Source: Pseudomonas putida
GTDB taxonomy: Bacteria > Pseudomonadota > Gammaproteobacteria > Pseudomonadales > Pseudomonadaceae
Length of the DNA stretch: 64,000 nt
NCBI RefSeq assembly: GCF_003228315.1
Contig: NZ_CP029693.1
Span: forward strand, 2,984,001 to 3,048,000
Direction of reading: 5' to 3'
The notes under the pieces are model-generated. The model had not been told where the DNA came from and did no database searches. It saw nothing but the letters and a program-made list of their open reading frames with translations. The position numbers and the translations under genes were made by a program. Below, piece by piece: positions 19,284-29,911 of the stretch (the stretch's first letter is position 1; each line of letters opens with the position of its first letter).

Positions 19284-20501
19284 TTACGTACGATACTCGG
19301 CGTTGATCTTCACGTACTCGTGGGACAGATCGGTCGTCCAGATGGTTTCGCTGCAATCGCCGCGTCCCAGCTCGATACGGATGGTGATCTCTTCCTGCTG
19401 CATCACCGCAGCGCCCTGGGCTTCGGTGTAGGTGGCAGCACGCGCGCCACGGCTGGCGATGCACACTTCGCCGAGGAACACGTCGATCTTGCTCACGTCC
19501 AGGTTCGGTACGCCGGCACGGCCAACGGCGGCCAGGATACGGCCCCAGTTCGGATCGGAAGCGAACAGTGCGGTCTTGATCAGCGGCGAGTGGGCAACGG
19601 TGTAACCGACGTCCAGGCATTCCTGATGATTGCCGCCACCGTTGACTTCAACAGTCACGAACTTGGTTGCGCCTTCACCGTCGCGAACGATGGCCTGGGC
19701 CACGTCCATGCACACTTCGAACACCGCCTGCTTGAGTTTGGCGAACAGCTCGCCTTCGGCGCGGGTGATTTCCGGCAATGCCGCCTGACCGGTCGCGATC
19801 AGCATGCAGCAGTCGTTGGTCGAGGTGTCGCCGTCGATGGTGATGCGGTTGAACGACTTGTTGGCGCCGTCCAGCATCAGGTTTTGCAGCACTTCACGGG
19901 AGACTTTGGCGTCGGTGGCGATGTAGCCGAGCATGGTCGCCATGTTCGGGCGAATCATGCCCGCGCCTTTGCTGATGCCGGTCACGGTGACGGTGACGCC
20001 ATCGTGCTGGAACTGGCGGCTGGCGCCCTTGGGCAGAGTATCGGTGGTCATGATGCCGGTGGCGGCAGCTTCCCAGTTGTTAACCGACAGGTCGTCGAGG
20101 GCCGCTTGCAACGCACCTTCGATCTTCTCGACCGGAAGCGGCTCGCCGATCACACCGGTGGAGTACGGCAGCACCTGGCTGGCGTCGACTCCGGTCAGTT
20201 CCGCCAGCTTGGCGCAGGTGCGCTCGGCGGCGGCCAGGCCCGGTTCACCGGTACCCGCGTTGGCATTGCCGGTGTTGGTCAGCAGGTAACGCACCGGGCC
20301 TTGCACACGTTGCTTGGCCAGGATCACCGGGGCCGCGCAAAAAGCGTTCAGGGTGAACACGCCCGCGACGGTCGAGCCTTCGACGCAGCGCATGACCACG
20401 ACATCCTTGCGCCCCGGGCGCTTGATACCGGCCGATGCGATACCGAGTTCAAAACCGGCAACCGGGTGCAACGTTGGCAAAGGACCAAGACCAACAGCCA
20501 T
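19284..20501 (-). CDS. argJ: ArgJ, glutamate N-acetyltransferase / ornithine acetyltransferase
   Basis: 405-residue enzyme of the cyclic arginine pathway; recycles the acetyl group from N-acetylornithine to glutamate. The autocleavage site that creates the alpha and beta chains is visible in [10 protein letters not shown] (between M and the first T, the new N-terminal nucleophile). Other motifs: [14 protein letters not shown] and [16 protein letters not shown]. The start at 20501 ([14 protein letters not shown]) is the family N-terminus; five extra codons upstream are discarded. It lies 129 bases after secA, whose terminator separates the two. Confidence 0.96.
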   Translation of the reverse strand: MAVGLGPLPTLHPVAGFELGIASAGIKRPGRKDVVVMRCVEGSTVAGVFTLNAFCAAPVILAKQRVQGPVRYLLTNTGNANAGTGEPGLAAAERTCAKLAELTGVDASQVLPYSTGVIGEPLPVEKIEGALQAALDDLSVNNWEAAATGIMTTDTLPKGASRQFQHDGVTVTVTGISKGAGMIRPNMATMLGYIATDAKVSREVLQNLMLDGANKSFNRITIDGDTSTNDCCMLIATGQAALPEITRAEGELFAKLKQAVFEVCMDVAQAIVRDGEGATKFVTVEVNGGGNHQECLDVGYTVAHSPLIKTALFASDPNWGRILAAVGRAGVPNLDVSKIDVFLGEVCIASRGARAATYTEAQGAAVMQQEEITIRIELGRGDCSETIWTTDLSHEYVKINAEYRT

Positions 20502-20569
20502 GAATGCGCTCCTCACTAGATGATGTCTGCACCGCTGCGCTCTTTTTCAACTAGCGGTGGTTTGAATGG

Positions 20570-20604
20570 TAAAACGCCGCGACGGCATGAGCCGGTCGCG
20601 GCGC
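20570..20604 (-). terminator. Terminator of secA
   Basis: Minus-strand stem CGCCGCGAC / GTCGCGGCG with an 11-base loop, followed by TTTTA (plus AAAA at 20571-20574); 27 bases after the secA stop. Confidence 0.85.
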
Positions 20605-20630
20605 GGGTATTTCAGCGTATCAAACGGGTT

Positions 20631-23366
20631 TTACTGGATCTGCCCGTGGCAATGCTTGAACTTCTTGCCCGAACCGCAGTAGCACAACTCGTTGCGGCCC
20701 AGCTTCTGCTCGTTGCGAACCGGTGCGGCAGCGAGGGCCACATCGACCTCTTCACCAAGCAGCTCCGGCTGCTCGAGGCCCGGGGCCTCGTCGTGTTGGA
20801 ACTGCATGCGCGCTGCCAGTGCTTCGGCTTCCTGACGCAGACGGGCTTCTTCTTCGGCCGGATCTTCGCGGCGCACCTGAACGTGGGACAACACGCGGAT
20901 CGAGTCGCGCTTGATCGAATCCAGCAGCTCGGAGAACAGCGTGAACGACTCGCGCTTGTATTCCTGCTTCGGGTTCTTCTGGGCATAGCCACGCAGGTGG
21001 ATACCGTGACGCAGATGGTCCATGGTCGACAGGTGGTCTTTCCACAGGTCGTCCAGGACGCGCAGAACGATTTGTTTCTCGAAGGTGCGCAGCGCTTCGG
21101 CACCCGCCTGATCTTCTTTCTCGTTGTACGCAGCCATCAGCTCCTGCATCAGCTTCTCACGCAGGGTTTCTTCGTAAAGGTGGTCGTCTTCGTCAAGCCA
21201 TTGCTGGATCGGCAGCTTCACGCCGAAGTCGCTGGCAATCGCGGCTTCCAGACCAGCCACGTCCCACTGCTCAGGCAGCGATTGCGGCGGAATGTGTGCG
21301 CTGACGGTCGCGTTGAGCACGTCCTGACGGAAGTCGGCGATGGTTTCACCGATATTGTCGGCAGCCAGCAACGTGTTACGCATGTGATAGATCACTTTAC
21401 GCTGTTCGTTGTTGACGTCGTCGAACTCGAGCAGTTGCTTACGAATGTCGAAGTTGCGGCCTTCAACCTTGCGCTGCGCCTTTTCGATGGCGTTGGTCAC
21501 CATGCGGTGCTCAATCGCTTCGCCCGGCTGCATGCCGAGGGCCTTCATGAAGTTCTTTACCCGGTCAGAGGCGAAGATACGCATCAGGCTGTCTTCCAGC
21601 GACAGGTAGAAACGGCTGGAACCGGCGTCGCCCTGACGGCCGGCGCGACCACGCAACTGGTTGTCGATACGACGGGATTCATGACGCTCGGAGGCGATCA
21701 CCTGCAAACCGCCCGACTCGAGCACTTGCTGGTGACGTTTCTGCCAGTCGGCCTTGATCTGCGCGATCTGCTCAGGGGTCGGGTCTTCCAGCGAAGCGAC
21801 TTCCACTTCCCAGTTACCACCCAACAGGATGTCGGTACCACGACCGGCCATGTTGGTAGCGATGGTCAGCGCACCCGGGCGACCGGCCTGGGCAATGATC
21901 TCGGCTTCCTTTTCGTGGAACTTGGCGTTCAGGACCTTGTGCTCGATGCCTTCCTTCACCAGCAGGCTGGACATGTGCTCGGAAGTTTCGATGGTGGCAG
22001 TACCCACCAGCACCGGACGGCCGGCGGCCATGCTTTCCTTGATGTCGTTGACGATGGCCGCGTATTTCTCGTCGGCGGTCAGGAACACCAGGTCGTTGTA
22101 GTCCTTGCGGGCCAGCGGCTTGTTGGTCGGGATGACGATGACCGGCAGGCCGTAGATCTGATGGAATTCGAACGCTTCGGTGTCGGCCGTACCGGTCATG
22201 CCGGACAGTTTTTCGTACAGACGGAAGTAGTTCTGGAAGGTGGTCGATGCCAGGGTCTGGCTTTCGGCCTGGATGTTCAGGTGTTCCTTGGCTTCGATGG
22301 CCTGGTGCAGGCCTTCGGACAGACGACGGCCCGGCATGGTACGGCCAGTGTGTTCGTCGACCAGGACAACCTGACCGTCCTGCACGATGTATTCCACGTT
22401 GCGGTGGAACAGCTTGTGCGCACGCAGGCCGGCGTAAACGTGGGTCAGCAGGCTCAGGTTGTGTGCCGAGTACAGGCTCTCGCCTTCAGCCAGCAGGCCC
22501 AGGCGGGTCAGCGCGTCTTCGACGAACTGGTGACCGGCTTCGTTGAGTTCGACCTGGCGGGTCTTCTCGTCGACGGTGTAGTGGCCAGCCTTGGTGACTT
22601 CGCCTTCCACTTCTTCGACGTGCAGTTCCAGCTGCGGGATCAGTTTGTTGATCTCCATGTACAGCTTGGAGCTGTCCTCGGCCTGACCGGAAATGATCAG
22701 GGGAGTACGGGCTTCGTCGATGAGGATGGAGTCGACTTCGTCGATCACGGCAAAATTGAGTTCACGCTGGAATTTTTCTTCCATGCTGAACGCCATGTTG
22801 TCGCGCAGGTAATCGAAACCGAATTCGTTGTTGGTGCCGTAGGTGATGTCGGCGGCGTAGGCGGCGCGCTTTTCTTCCGGCGGCTGGAACGGCGTGACCA
22901 CGCCGACCGTCAGGCCGAGGAATTCGTAGAGCGGACGCATCCAGTTGGCATCTCGGCGGGCCAGGTAGTCGTTCACCGTGACCACGTGCACGCCCTTGCC
23001 GGACAGCGCGTTGAGGTAAACGCCCAGTGTGCCCACCAGGGTCTTGCCTTCACCGGTACGCATTTCGGCGATCTTGCCTTCATGCAAGGTCATGCCACCG
23101 ATCAGCTGGACATCGAAGTGACGCATACCCATGACGCGCTTGCCGGCTTCGCGGGCGACCGCAAATGCTTCCGGCAGCAGCTTGTCGAGGGTTTCCCCTT
23201 TGGCGATGCGGGCCTTGAACTCATCCGTCTTGGCACGCAATTGATCGTCCGAAAGGGCCACCATTTGCTCTTCGAAAGAATTGACGTGTTGCACCGTCTT
23301 GAGCATGCGTTTGACTTCACGCTCGTTCTTGCTTCCAAAAAGTTTCTTTAACAAAGGCGCAAACAT
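20631..23366 (-). CDS. secA: SecA, preprotein translocase ATPase
   Basis: 911-residue motor of the Sec export pathway; couples ATP hydrolysis to pushing unfolded preproteins through SecYEG. Recognisable: [21 protein letters not shown] start, NBD1 Walker [25 protein letters not shown]alker B region, preprotein crosslinking domain, NBD2, helical scaffold, and the C-terminal zinc finger [14 protein letters not shown] that binds SecB. Start at 23366; six extra upstream codons (from 23384) are not family-like. No SecM-type arrest leader is visible; it diverges from dciA, and a 309-base region between holds both promoters. Confidence 0.97.
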   Translation of the reverse strand: MFAPLLKKLFGSKNEREVKRMLKTVQHVNSFEEQMVALSDDQLRAKTDEFKARIAKGETLDKLLPEAFAVAREAGKRVMGMRHFDVQLIGGMTLHEGKIAEMRTGEGKTLVGTLGVYLNALSGKGVHVVTVNDYLARRDANWMRPLYEFLGLTVGVVTPFQPPEEKRAAYAADITYGTNNEFGFDYLRDNMAFSMEEKFQRELNFAVIDEVDSILIDEARTPLIISGQAEDSSKLYMEINKLIPQLELHVEEVEGEVTKAGHYTVDEKTRQVELNEAGHQFVEDALTRLGLLAEGESLYSAHNLSLLTHVYAGLRAHKLFHRNVEYIVQDGQVVLVDEHTGRTMPGRRLSEGLHQAIEAKEHLNIQAESQTLASTTFQNYFRLYEKLSGMTGTADTEAFEFHQIYGLPVIVIPTNKPLARKDYNDLVFLTADEKYAAIVNDIKESMAAGRPVLVGTATIETSEHMSSLLVKEGIEHKVLNAKFHEKEAEIIAQAGRPGALTIATNMAGRGTDILLGGNWEVEVASLEDPTPEQIAQIKADWQKRHQQVLESGGLQVIASERHESRRIDNQLRGRAGRQGDAGSSRFYLSLEDSLMRIFASDRVKNFMKALGMQPGEAIEHRMVTNAIEKAQRKVEGRNFDIRKQLLEFDDVNNEQRKVIYHMRNTLLAADNIGETIADFRQDVLNATVSAHIPPQSLPEQWDVAGLEAAIASDFGVKLPIQQWLDEDDHLYEETLREKLMQELMAAYNEKEDQAGAEALRTFEKQIVLRVLDDLWKDHLSTMDHLRHGIHLRGYAQKNPKQEYKRESFTLFSELLDSIKRDSIRVLSHVQVRREDPAEEEARLRQEAEALAARMQFQHDEAPGLEQPELLGEEVDVALAAAPVRNEQKLGRNELCYCGSGKKFKHCHGQIQ

Positions 23367-23675
23367 ATCGGCAGGATCTTCCACACTAAAGGGATGGAGG
23401 GCGGCCCCATGAGCGTCGCCCGTGCAGCCCTCATGGCCGCATGCGAACGAGCATTCTACCCGGAAACGATGGTGAGGAAAGTGGCGTTATTCCACGATGC
23501 TGGCTCAGCGCTTTGACGGGGCTCACTTAAAATAGGGACAAATGATTGAACTTCAAGCCATGGAAGGCAGAAGTTATCCGTTGATTTAATGGGTAAAACG
23601 CGCGCAAAGCAATGGGTCGGGCGCAACCCGTGCTTTCTGCTACCATGGCCGCTCTGTTACTTCAGGTGTCTGATC
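23367..23675. other. Divergent promoter region secA / dciA
   Basis: 309 bases between opposing starts. The part near secA is GC-rich; around 23520-23590 it is A+T richer. No ORF here has a convincing product; nothing like secM is encoded. Confidence 0.5.
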
Positions 23676-24131
23676 ATGGCATTTCGCCCTCTTACGGCCA
23701 GAGCACCCGCCGTCCTGCTACGCGAAGCCAAGCCGCTCAAGGCCATACTCGGTCATGCCCAACGCCTGGGTCATCTGCAACGGCTGCTCGACAGCCAACT
23801 GCAACCCGCCGCCCGCGAACATTGCCATGTGGCGTCGTTTCGCGAAGGAAGTTTGTTGTTGATCGTCACCGATGGCCATTGGGCCACCCGCCTGCGTTAC
23901 CAGCAAAAACGCCTGCAACGGCAATTGCAGATGTTCGATGAGTTTTCCAGCCTCACGAGAATCCTGTTCAAGGTCCAGCCACCCACCGTTCATCGAGGTG
24001 CGGCCGGGCATACCATCGATTTGTCCGTGGATGCGGCGGCGACCATCCAGGCGACGGCCGATGGCATCAGTGATCCGAACCTGCGGGCGGCACTGGAGCG
24101 ATTGGCGGCGCATGCCAGGCCCAAACCCTGA
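23676..24131 (+). CDS. dciA: DciA-like protein (DUF721), predicted replicative-helicase loader
   Basis: 151-residue DUF721 protein. The N-terminal half holds the DUF721 core (PLKAILGHAQRLGHLQRLLDSQL...REGSLLLIVTDGHWATRLRYQQ), a KH-like fold. DciA is the ancestral operator of the DnaB helicase in bacteria that lack dnaC; pseudomonads use it. The start at 23676 (MAFRPLTARAP) is preferred; 29 codons upstream in the frame are GC-skewed leader. Its place next to secA is typical of the genus (lpxC-dciA-secA). Confidence 0.87.
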   Translation: MAFRPLTARAPAVLLREAKPLKAILGHAQRLGHLQRLLDSQLQPAAREHCHVASFREGSLLLIVTDGHWATRLRYQQKRLQRQLQMFDEFSSLTRILFKVQPPTVHRGAAGHTIDLSVDAAATIQATADGISDPNLRAALERLAAHARPKP

Positions 24132-24146
24132 ATTCACCAGGTTCTC

Positions 24147-24240
24147 CGTAGGAGCATGGCTTGCCCGCGATAAGGACGCCGCGGTGCACTAGGTACACCG
24201 CATCATCGTTCATCGCGGGCAAGCCTTGCTCCTACAGGGG
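24147..24240. repeat. REPIN D
   Basis: REP arms 24147-24173 and 24210-24240 (GCCTTGCTCCTACA form); the spacer adds an inner palindrome GCGGTG...CACCGC (24181-24201), so the whole unit folds as one long hairpin. It separates two convergent genes and may end both. Confidence 0.92.
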
Positions 24241-25740
24241 TCAGCGGCGTTTGCTGCCACCCAGCAGAGACCCCATCAACCCCCGCACCAACTGCCGTCC
24301 CAACTGATTCGCCGCCTGACGCATCGCGGATTTCAACGCCTGCCCCGCCGCGGTACCGAGAAACTCCCCAGCCTGCTCGGTAAAACTCGGCTCCTGCGCT
24401 GCCGGCTTATCCGGCGCGGCCTCGGCTTCCGGCGCCAGCCCCTTGCGCCCCATCAGGACTTCATAGGCCGACTCGCGATCGATCGGCTTGTCATAACGCC
24501 CCTTGAACGGCGACCCGGCGATCAGCATCGTGCGCTCGGTGTCGGTCAGCGGCCCGATTCGAGATTGTGGTGGCGCCACCAGCACCCGCTGAACCATTTC
24601 CGGCGTGCCCTTTTCCTGCAAGGTCCCCACCAGGGCTTCACCGATACCCAATTCAGTCAGCACCGACAAGGCATCGAACGCCGGGTTCGGCCGGAAACCG
24701 TCCGCCACCGCCCGAAGGGACTTCTGCTCCTTGGCGGTGAACGCGCGCAAACCATGCTGGATGCGCAAGCCCAGCTGGGCCAGCACGTCATCCGGCAAGT
24801 CGCCTGGCGATTGGGTGACGAAATATACGCCCACGCCTTTTGAGCGAATCAGCCGAACCACTTGTTCCAGACGGTCCTGCAAGGCTTTGGGCGTGCCGGC
24901 AAACAGCAAATGCGCTTCGTCGAAAAAAAGCGCCAGCAGCGGCTTGTCCGCGTCGCCGCGCTCCGGCAATTGCTCAAACAGTTCGGCCAGCAGCCACAAC
25001 AGGAAGGTCGCGTAGACCTTCGGCGCTTCGTGCACCAGACGACTGGCATCGAGCAGGTGAATGCGCCCGCGACCATCGGCAGCCGGCTGCAGAATGTCTT
25101 CAAGTTGCAGCGCCGGCTCCCCGAACAGCGCCTCGGCGCCCTGCTGCTCAAGGGTTGCCAGGCGCCGCAACAGGGCCTGGCTGGAACCGGTGGTCATCAA
25201 CGCGGAATCATCGCCAAGCAGTTCCGGGTGGTCCTTGAGGTGATTGAGCAGCGCTTTCAGGTCCTTGAGATCCAGCAGCAACAGGCCCTCTCGGTCCGCG
25301 ACCTTGAACGCGGCATATAGCGCCGATTGTTGACTGTCGGTCAGCTCCAGCAGGCTCCCCAGCAACAACGGCCCCATTTCACTCAACGTGGTGCGCAATG
25401 GATGACCGGACTGGCCGTGGATATCCCACAAGGTCACCGGATACGCCGCCGGTTTGTGGTTCAACCAGGGCATCCCGGCGATCCGCTCGGCGACTTTGCC
25501 CTGAGGGTTACCCGCAGCCCCCAATCCGCACAAGTCACCTTTGATATCGGCCGCGAACACCGCCACACCGGCATCGCTGAAGGCTTCGGCCATGCGTTGC
25601 AGGGTGACTGTCTTTCCGGTACCGGTAGCACCCGCGATCAAACCGTGGCGGTTGGCCAGGCGCATGGCCTGGGCGATCGGCTGCCCCGAAGGATCGGCGC
25701 CGATAACGAGTTGCAATGAGTCAGGCATTTGGTCACCCAT
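24241..25740 (-). CDS. HerA/YjgR-like ATPase (DUF853)
   Basis: About 499 residues, HerA-FtsK superfamily, COG0433-like (E. coli YjgR type). Walker A GATGTGKTVTLQRMAE near residue 37, ADIKGDLCGLGAAGNP, Walker B LLALFFDEAHLLF, and the arginine-rich C-terminus KSAMRQAANQLGRQLVRG. Related enzymes are hexameric helicases/translocases; the role of this subgroup is unknown. Two starts are possible: ATG 25740 (MGDQMPDSL) or 25728 (MPDSLQLVIG), the latter preceded by GGGTGA and probably the true one. Predicted extra 19 residues to 25797 are hydrophobic but lie in the leader. Confidence 0.85.
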   Translation of the reverse strand: MGDQMPDSLQLVIGADPSGQPIAQAMRLANRHGLIAGATGTGKTVTLQRMAEAFSDAGVAVFAADIKGDLCGLGAAGNPQGKVAERIAGMPWLNHKPAAYPVTLWDIHGQSGHPLRTTLSEMGPLLLGSLLELTDSQQSALYAAFKVADREGLLLLDLKDLKALLNHLKDHPELLGDDSALMTTGSSQALLRRLATLEQQGAEALFGEPALQLEDILQPAADGRGRIHLLDASRLVHEAPKVYATFLLWLLAELFEQLPERGDADKPLLALFFDEAHLLFAGTPKALQDRLEQVVRLIRSKGVGVYFVTQSPGDLPDDVLAQLGLRIQHGLRAFTAKEQKSLRAVADGFRPNPAFDALSVLTELGIGEALVGTLQEKGTPEMVQRVLVAPPQSRIGPLTDTERTMLIAGSPFKGRYDKPIDRESAYEVLMGRKGLAPEAEAAPDKPAAQEPSFTEQAGEFLGTAAGQALKSAMRQAANQLGRQLVRGLMGSLLGGSKRR

Positions 25741-25915
25741 GGTTAATCTTTGTGCTTGCACGGCCGATAGCAGTAGCGACAAAGCAAACAGACACAATCT
25801 GGTCGGATATTTCCCTTAAGGAGCGATGGAAATCCCACATGCTTTAAACCGTGCCCATTGCATCTCTTTATAAAAGCACGCGATGGGCATTAAGACTTTA
25901 GCGGAACCTCAAGCC

Positions 25916-27805
25916 ATGAATAAAAATCTACGTTTCAGCCATAAAATCCTGCTTGCCGCCGCGCTCATCGTCATCACCACCTTCGCCTCGTTCACCCTGT
26001 ACAACGACTATTTACAGCGCAACGCCATTCGCGAAGACCTGGACAACTACCTCAACGAGATGGGCGACGTCACCGCCAACAATATCCAGACCTGGCTGGC
26101 CGGCCGAATCCTGCTGATCGAAAACCTTGCGCAAAACATTGCCATCAACCCGGAACAAACCAACGTTGCCGCACTGCTCGAACAGAAAGCGCTGACGTCG
26201 ACCTTCATGGCGTCCTACCTGGGCGACGCCACCGGACACTTCACCATCCGTCCGGATGCCAAGATGCCCGACGGCTTCGACCCACGGGTCCGCCCCTGGT
26301 ACAAGGGCGCGGAAAACAGCAATACTCCGACCCTGACCGAACCCTATATCGATGCGGCCACCGGTCAAACCATCATTTCCCTGGCCACCGCCTCGAAAAA
26401 GGCCGGCCAAAACGTCGGCGTGGTCGGCGGTGACCTGAGCCTGCAAACCCTGATCGACACCCTCAGCGCGCGCGACTTCGACGGCATGGGGTACGCTTTC
26501 CTGGTCAGCGCCGATGGCAAGATTCTGGTGCACCCGGACAAGGCCCTGGTGATGAAGTCCCTGAGCGAGGCCTACCCGCAGAACACTCCGCGCATCAGCC
26601 GCGACTTCAGCGAAGTGGAAGTAGACGGCAAGACCCGCCTGGTGACCTTCACGCCGATCAAGGGCCTGCCTTCGGTCAACTGGTACATCGGCCTGTCCGT
26701 CGACAAGGAAAAGGCCTTCTCGATGCTCAGCGAATTCCGCACTTCGGCAGTGGTGGCGACGGTCATTTCCGTGGTGATCATCATCGCCCTGCTGGGGATG
26801 CTGATCCGCATCCTGATCCAGCCGCTGCACGTCATGACCCGCGCCATGGCCGACATTGCCGACGGCGAAGGCGACCTGACCAAACGCCTGACCATCGTCA
26901 ACAACGATGAGTTCGGCACGCTTGGCACTGCCTTCAACCGTTTCGTCGAGCGTATTCACGGCTCGATCCGCGAGGTCTGCTCGGCCACCGGCCAAGTCAA
27001 CGAAGTGGCGCTGCGCGTGGTGGCCGCCTCGAACTCATCGATGTACAACTCGGACCAACAGGCCTCGCGCACCAGCAGCGTCGCCGCAGCAATCAATCAG
27101 TTGGGCGCTGCCGCTCAGGAAATCGCCCGCAACGCCGCGCAGGCCTCCAATCAGGCCAGCGACGCCCGCAACCTCGCCGAGGATGGCCAGCATGTGGTGG
27201 ATCGCAGCATTGCCGCGATGAACCAGCTGTCGAGCATGCTCAGCGCTTCGAGCAGCAACATCGAATCGCTCAACAGCAAGACCGTGAACATCGGGCAGAT
27301 CCTCGAGGTCATCACCAGCATTTCCCAGCAAACCAATCTGCTGGCGCTCAACGCTGCCATTGAAGCGGCGCGGGCGGGCGAAGCCGGGCGCGGGTTTGCC
27401 GTGGTGGCCGATGAAGTGCGCAATCTGGCGCACCGTACCCAGGAATCGGCACAGCAGGTGCAGAGCATGATCGAGGAATTGCAGGTGGGCGCCCGGGAAT
27501 CGGTCAGCACCATGAGCGACAGCCAGCGCCACAGCCAGGACAGCGTGGAAATCGCCAACCTGGCCGGCGAGCGCCTGAGCAGTGTGACCCGGCGCATCGG
27601 CGAAATCGACGGCATGAACCAATCCGTGGCCACGGCGACCGAGGAGCAGACGGCCGTGGTGGAATCGATCAATGTCGACATCACCGAAATCAATACATTG
27701 AACCAGGAAGGGGTGGAGAACTTGCAGTCGACACTGCGGGCCTGTGCCGATCTTGAGCAGCAAGCGGCGCGATTGAAACAACTGGTGGGCAGTTTCCGGA
27801 TCTAG
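25916..27805 (+). CDS. Methyl-accepting chemotaxis protein, PctA-like amino-acid receptor
   Basis: 629-residue transmembrane chemoreceptor. TM1 10-30; periplasmic double Cache domain to about 275; TM2 about 280-302; HAMP; cytoplasmic hairpin with the invariant [29 protein letters not shown]. In the Cache domain the amino-acid-binding set is complete and in the same numbers as in PctA of P. aeruginosa: Tyr101, Arg126, Trp128, Tyr129, Tyr144, Asp146, Asp173. It should therefore bind amino acids directly. The start at 25916 ([16 protein letters not shown]) matches the Pct family; 11 upstream codons are rejected. No C-terminal CheR pentapeptide (ends SFRI). Confidence 0.92.
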   Translation: MNKNLRFSHKILLAAALIVITTFASFTLYNDYLQRNAIREDLDNYLNEMGDVTANNIQTWLAGRILLIENLAQNIAINPEQTNVAALLEQKALTSTFMASYLGDATGHFTIRPDAKMPDGFDPRVRPWYKGAENSNTPTLTEPYIDAATGQTIISLATASKKAGQNVGVVGGDLSLQTLIDTLSARDFDGMGYAFLVSADGKILVHPDKALVMKSLSEAYPQNTPRISRDFSEVEVDGKTRLVTFTPIKGLPSVNWYIGLSVDKEKAFSMLSEFRTSAVVATVISVVIIIALLGMLIRILIQPLHVMTRAMADIADGEGDLTKRLTIVNNDEFGTLGTAFNRFVERIHGSIREVCSATGQVNEVALRVVAASNSSMYNSDQQASRTSSVAAAINQLGAAAQEIARNAAQASNQASDARNLAEDGQHVVDRSIAAMNQLSSMLSASSSNIESLNSKTVNIGQILEVITSISQQTNLLALNAAIEAARAGEAGRGFAVVADEVRNLAHRTQESAQQVQSMIEELQVGARESVSTMSDSQRHSQDSVEIANLAGERLSSVTRRIGEIDGMNQSVATATEEQTAVVESINVDITEINTLNQEGVENLQSTLRACADLEQQAARLKQLVGSFRI

Positions 27806-27819
27806 CGCCTGAACAGGCC

Positions 27820-27918
27820 CCTTCGCGAGCAGGCTCGCTCCCACATTTGATCTCTGTCGTTCACAAATAATGTGTTCACCGAAGAACCAATGTGGGAGCG
27901 AGCCTGCTCGCGATGGCG
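27820..27918. repeat. REPIN E
   Basis: REP arms 27820-27848 and 27890-27918 between the chemoreceptor and the glycosyltransferase gene; spacer contains TGTGTTCACCGA. It sits just in the leader of the glycosyltransferase operon. Confidence 0.93.
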
Positions 27919-28020
27919 GTCTCCAATACACTGCAAAACCTCGCTGGCACCCCACCCGCAGAACCCCAACCGAACATCTATTCTTCAATAAGGTCAACCA
28001 AGGGAGACCCGACCGGAGGG

Positions 28021-29142
28021 ATGTTCATCGTGCACATCGCCGACATCACCATGTTCTACGCCCCTGCCAGTGGTGGCGTGCGCACTTACCTGGATGCCAA
28101 ACATCATCGTCTCTGCACAAGACCCGGCACTCGCCACAGTTTGCTTATCCCCGGAGCGATTTTCAGCGAAAAGGATGGCATCTACACCGTTCCGGCGCCC
28201 GCCCTGCCCTTCGGCAAGGGTTATCGCTTCCCTCTCCGCCTGGCGCCCTGGCGAAATGTCCTGCACGACTTGCAACCGGATCTGATCGAGGTCGGTGACC
28301 CGTACCTCACCGCCTGGGCAGCCCTGGATGCGCGGCGACAACTGGATGTGCCGGTGATCGGCTTTTATCACTCCGACCTGCCACTGCTGGCCAGCAATCG
28401 CATGGGCAATTGGGTCACGCCCAACGTCGAAGCCTATGTCAGCAGACTCTACGGCAACTTCGACCGGGTGCTGGCGCCAAGCCGGGTCATGGCAGACAAA
28501 CTGACGGGCCTGGGGGTCAGGAACGTTTTTGTGCAGCCGCTGGGCGTCGATCTGCAACTGTTTCATCCCGCTGCCCGCGACCCCGGCCTGCGAGCCGAAC
28601 TGGGCCTGGACGAACAGACTCATCTGCTGATCTTCGCCGGGCGCGGCTCCAAGGAAAAAAACCTGCCGATCCTGCTCGATTGCATGAAACGCCTGGGCCG
28701 GCGCTACCACTTGCTGCTGGTCGGCTCGTCGATGCCGACCAGCGTGCCGGACAACGTGACCGTCATCGACGATTTCCGCCCGGCCGCACAAGTTGCCCGC
28801 CTGATGGCCAGTGCCGATGCCCTGGTCCATGCCGGCGACCAGGAAACCTTCGGCCTGGTGATCCTCGAAGCCATGGCCTGCGGCATTCCGGTGGTGGCGG
28901 TGGCCGCCGGTGCGTTCGAGGAAATCATCGACGATCGATTCGGCCGGCTGTGCACGCCAAACGATCCATTGGCCATGGCCAACGCCCTGCGTGAGTTGTT
29001 CAGCCAGGGTTGCGCAGCCCTCGGCCAGCAAGCGCGACGCCATGTCGAGCAGCATTACGCCTGGGATACCGTGGTCAACAGCCTGCTCGGCCACTATCAC
29101 GCCGTACTTGGCAGCCAGTGGCCACGAGTTGCCAATGGGTGA
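28021..29142 (+). CDS. GT4-type glycosyltransferase
   Basis: 373-residue retaining glycosyltransferase, GT-B fold. N-terminal domain MFIVHIADITMFYAPASGGVRTYL with the glycine-rich acceptor loop; C-terminal donor domain with LLIFAGRGSKEKNLPIL and the E-x7-E pattern ETFGLVILEAMACG. Related to phosphatidylinositol-mannosyltransferase-like and GDP-mannose enzymes; donor and acceptor unknown. The start at 28021 fits the family start; the open frame upstream crosses a REPIN. It forms an operon with a deacetylase (overlap or a few bases) and a YbhN-type membrane protein, suggesting assembly of an envelope glycolipid or glycan. Confidence 0.88.
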   Translation: MFIVHIADITMFYAPASGGVRTYLDAKHHRLCTRPGTRHSLLIPGAIFSEKDGIYTVPAPALPFGKGYRFPLRLAPWRNVLHDLQPDLIEVGDPYLTAWAALDARRQLDVPVIGFYHSDLPLLASNRMGNWVTPNVEAYVSRLYGNFDRVLAPSRVMADKLTGLGVRNVFVQPLGVDLQLFHPAARDPGLRAELGLDEQTHLLIFAGRGSKEKNLPILLDCMKRLGRRYHLLLVGSSMPTSVPDNVTVIDDFRPAAQVARLMASADALVHAGDQETFGLVILEAMACGIPVVAVAAGAFEEIIDDRFGRLCTPNDPLAMANALRELFSQGCAALGQQARRHVEQHYAWDTVVNSLLGHYHAVLGSQWPRVANG

Positions 29143-29146
29143 GCCC

Positions 29147-29911
29147 ATGTCCTCGCCCAGCCTGCTACTGGTGCTGCACGATGTGGCACCACAAACCTGG
29201 GAAGACTACCGTCCCTTCGTCGAAGCCGTTGACGCACTTGGTGCGGTGCCGATGACCTGGCTGGTGGTGCCTGACTTTCACCACCATAACGACCTGCAAA
29301 CTCATCCCGAATTTCGCCGCATGCTTGCCGGACGTCTCGAACGCGGTGACGAATTGGCACTGCATGGCTACTTTCATTGTGATGATGAACCGATATCGGC
29401 TAATCCACGGGACTGGTTCATGCGCCGTATTTATACCCACGAAGCTGAGTTCTACAGGTTGTCCCGGGAGCACGCCCTCGCCCGGCTGCGTGCAGGCATC
29501 GACTTGTTCGATCGTTACCACTGGCCACTCCAGGGCTTTGTCGCACCGGCGTGGCTGATGAGTGAGGGCACGCGCCAGGCGTTGCGCCGACTGCCTCTGA
29601 GCTACACCAGCGATGCACAGCATTTATATCGCCTTCCCGACTTTGCCCCGATCGACGCCCCCGGGTTGGTGTGGAGTTCGCGCAGTGCCTGGCGTCGAGG
29701 CCTGTCGAAACTCGTCAGTGACCGACTCGAGCATCGCTGGCGTCAGGCCCCGGTCATTCGGCTGGGCATTCATCCGGTGGACATGCGCCACGAGTTCTCG
29801 CGCACTTACTGGCTGAACCTCCTCCAGCGCCTGCTCGACAAAGGGCGGATGCCGCTGACCAAGGTGTGCTGGCTAGCCCGGCAAAACCAGCCGATGGAGC
29901 GCGCCGCATGA
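29147..29911 (+). CDS. Polysaccharide deacetylase-like protein (DUF2334)
   Basis: 254-residue protein of the NodB-related DUF2334 fold. Motif LVLHDVAPQTWEDY (HD metal/catalytic region), DELALHGYFH (HGxxH-type metal ligands) and PVIRLGIHPVDMRH (terminal histidine motif) are intact. Probably removes acetyl groups from a sugar. Start 29147 (MSSPSLLL) is preferred to 29135 because GGTGAG precedes it; either overlaps or abuts the glycosyltransferase stop. Its stop overlaps the next gene by ATGA. Confidence 0.85.
   Translation: MSSPSLLLVLHDVAPQTWEDYRPFVEAVDALGAVPMTWLVVPDFHHHNDLQTHPEFRRMLAGRLERGDELALHGYFHCDDEPISANPRDWFMRRIYTHEAEFYRLSREHALARLRAGIDLFDRYHWPLQGFVAPAWLMSEGTRQALRRLPLSYTSDAQHLYRLPDFAPIDAPGLVWSSRSAWRRGLSKLVSDRLEHRWRQAPVIRLGIHPVDMRHEFSRTYWLNLLQRLLDKGRMPLTKVCWLARQNQPMERAA

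Noticed and set aside
20520..23351. 943-codon open frame on the plus strand opposite secA
   Set aside because: It is a GC-driven mirror of secA; composition (His/Gln/Val-rich) and lack of any domain show that it is an antisense shadow.
23367..23675. SecM-like leader peptide for secA
   Set aside because: No ORF with an export signal and arrest motif found on the minus strand before secA.
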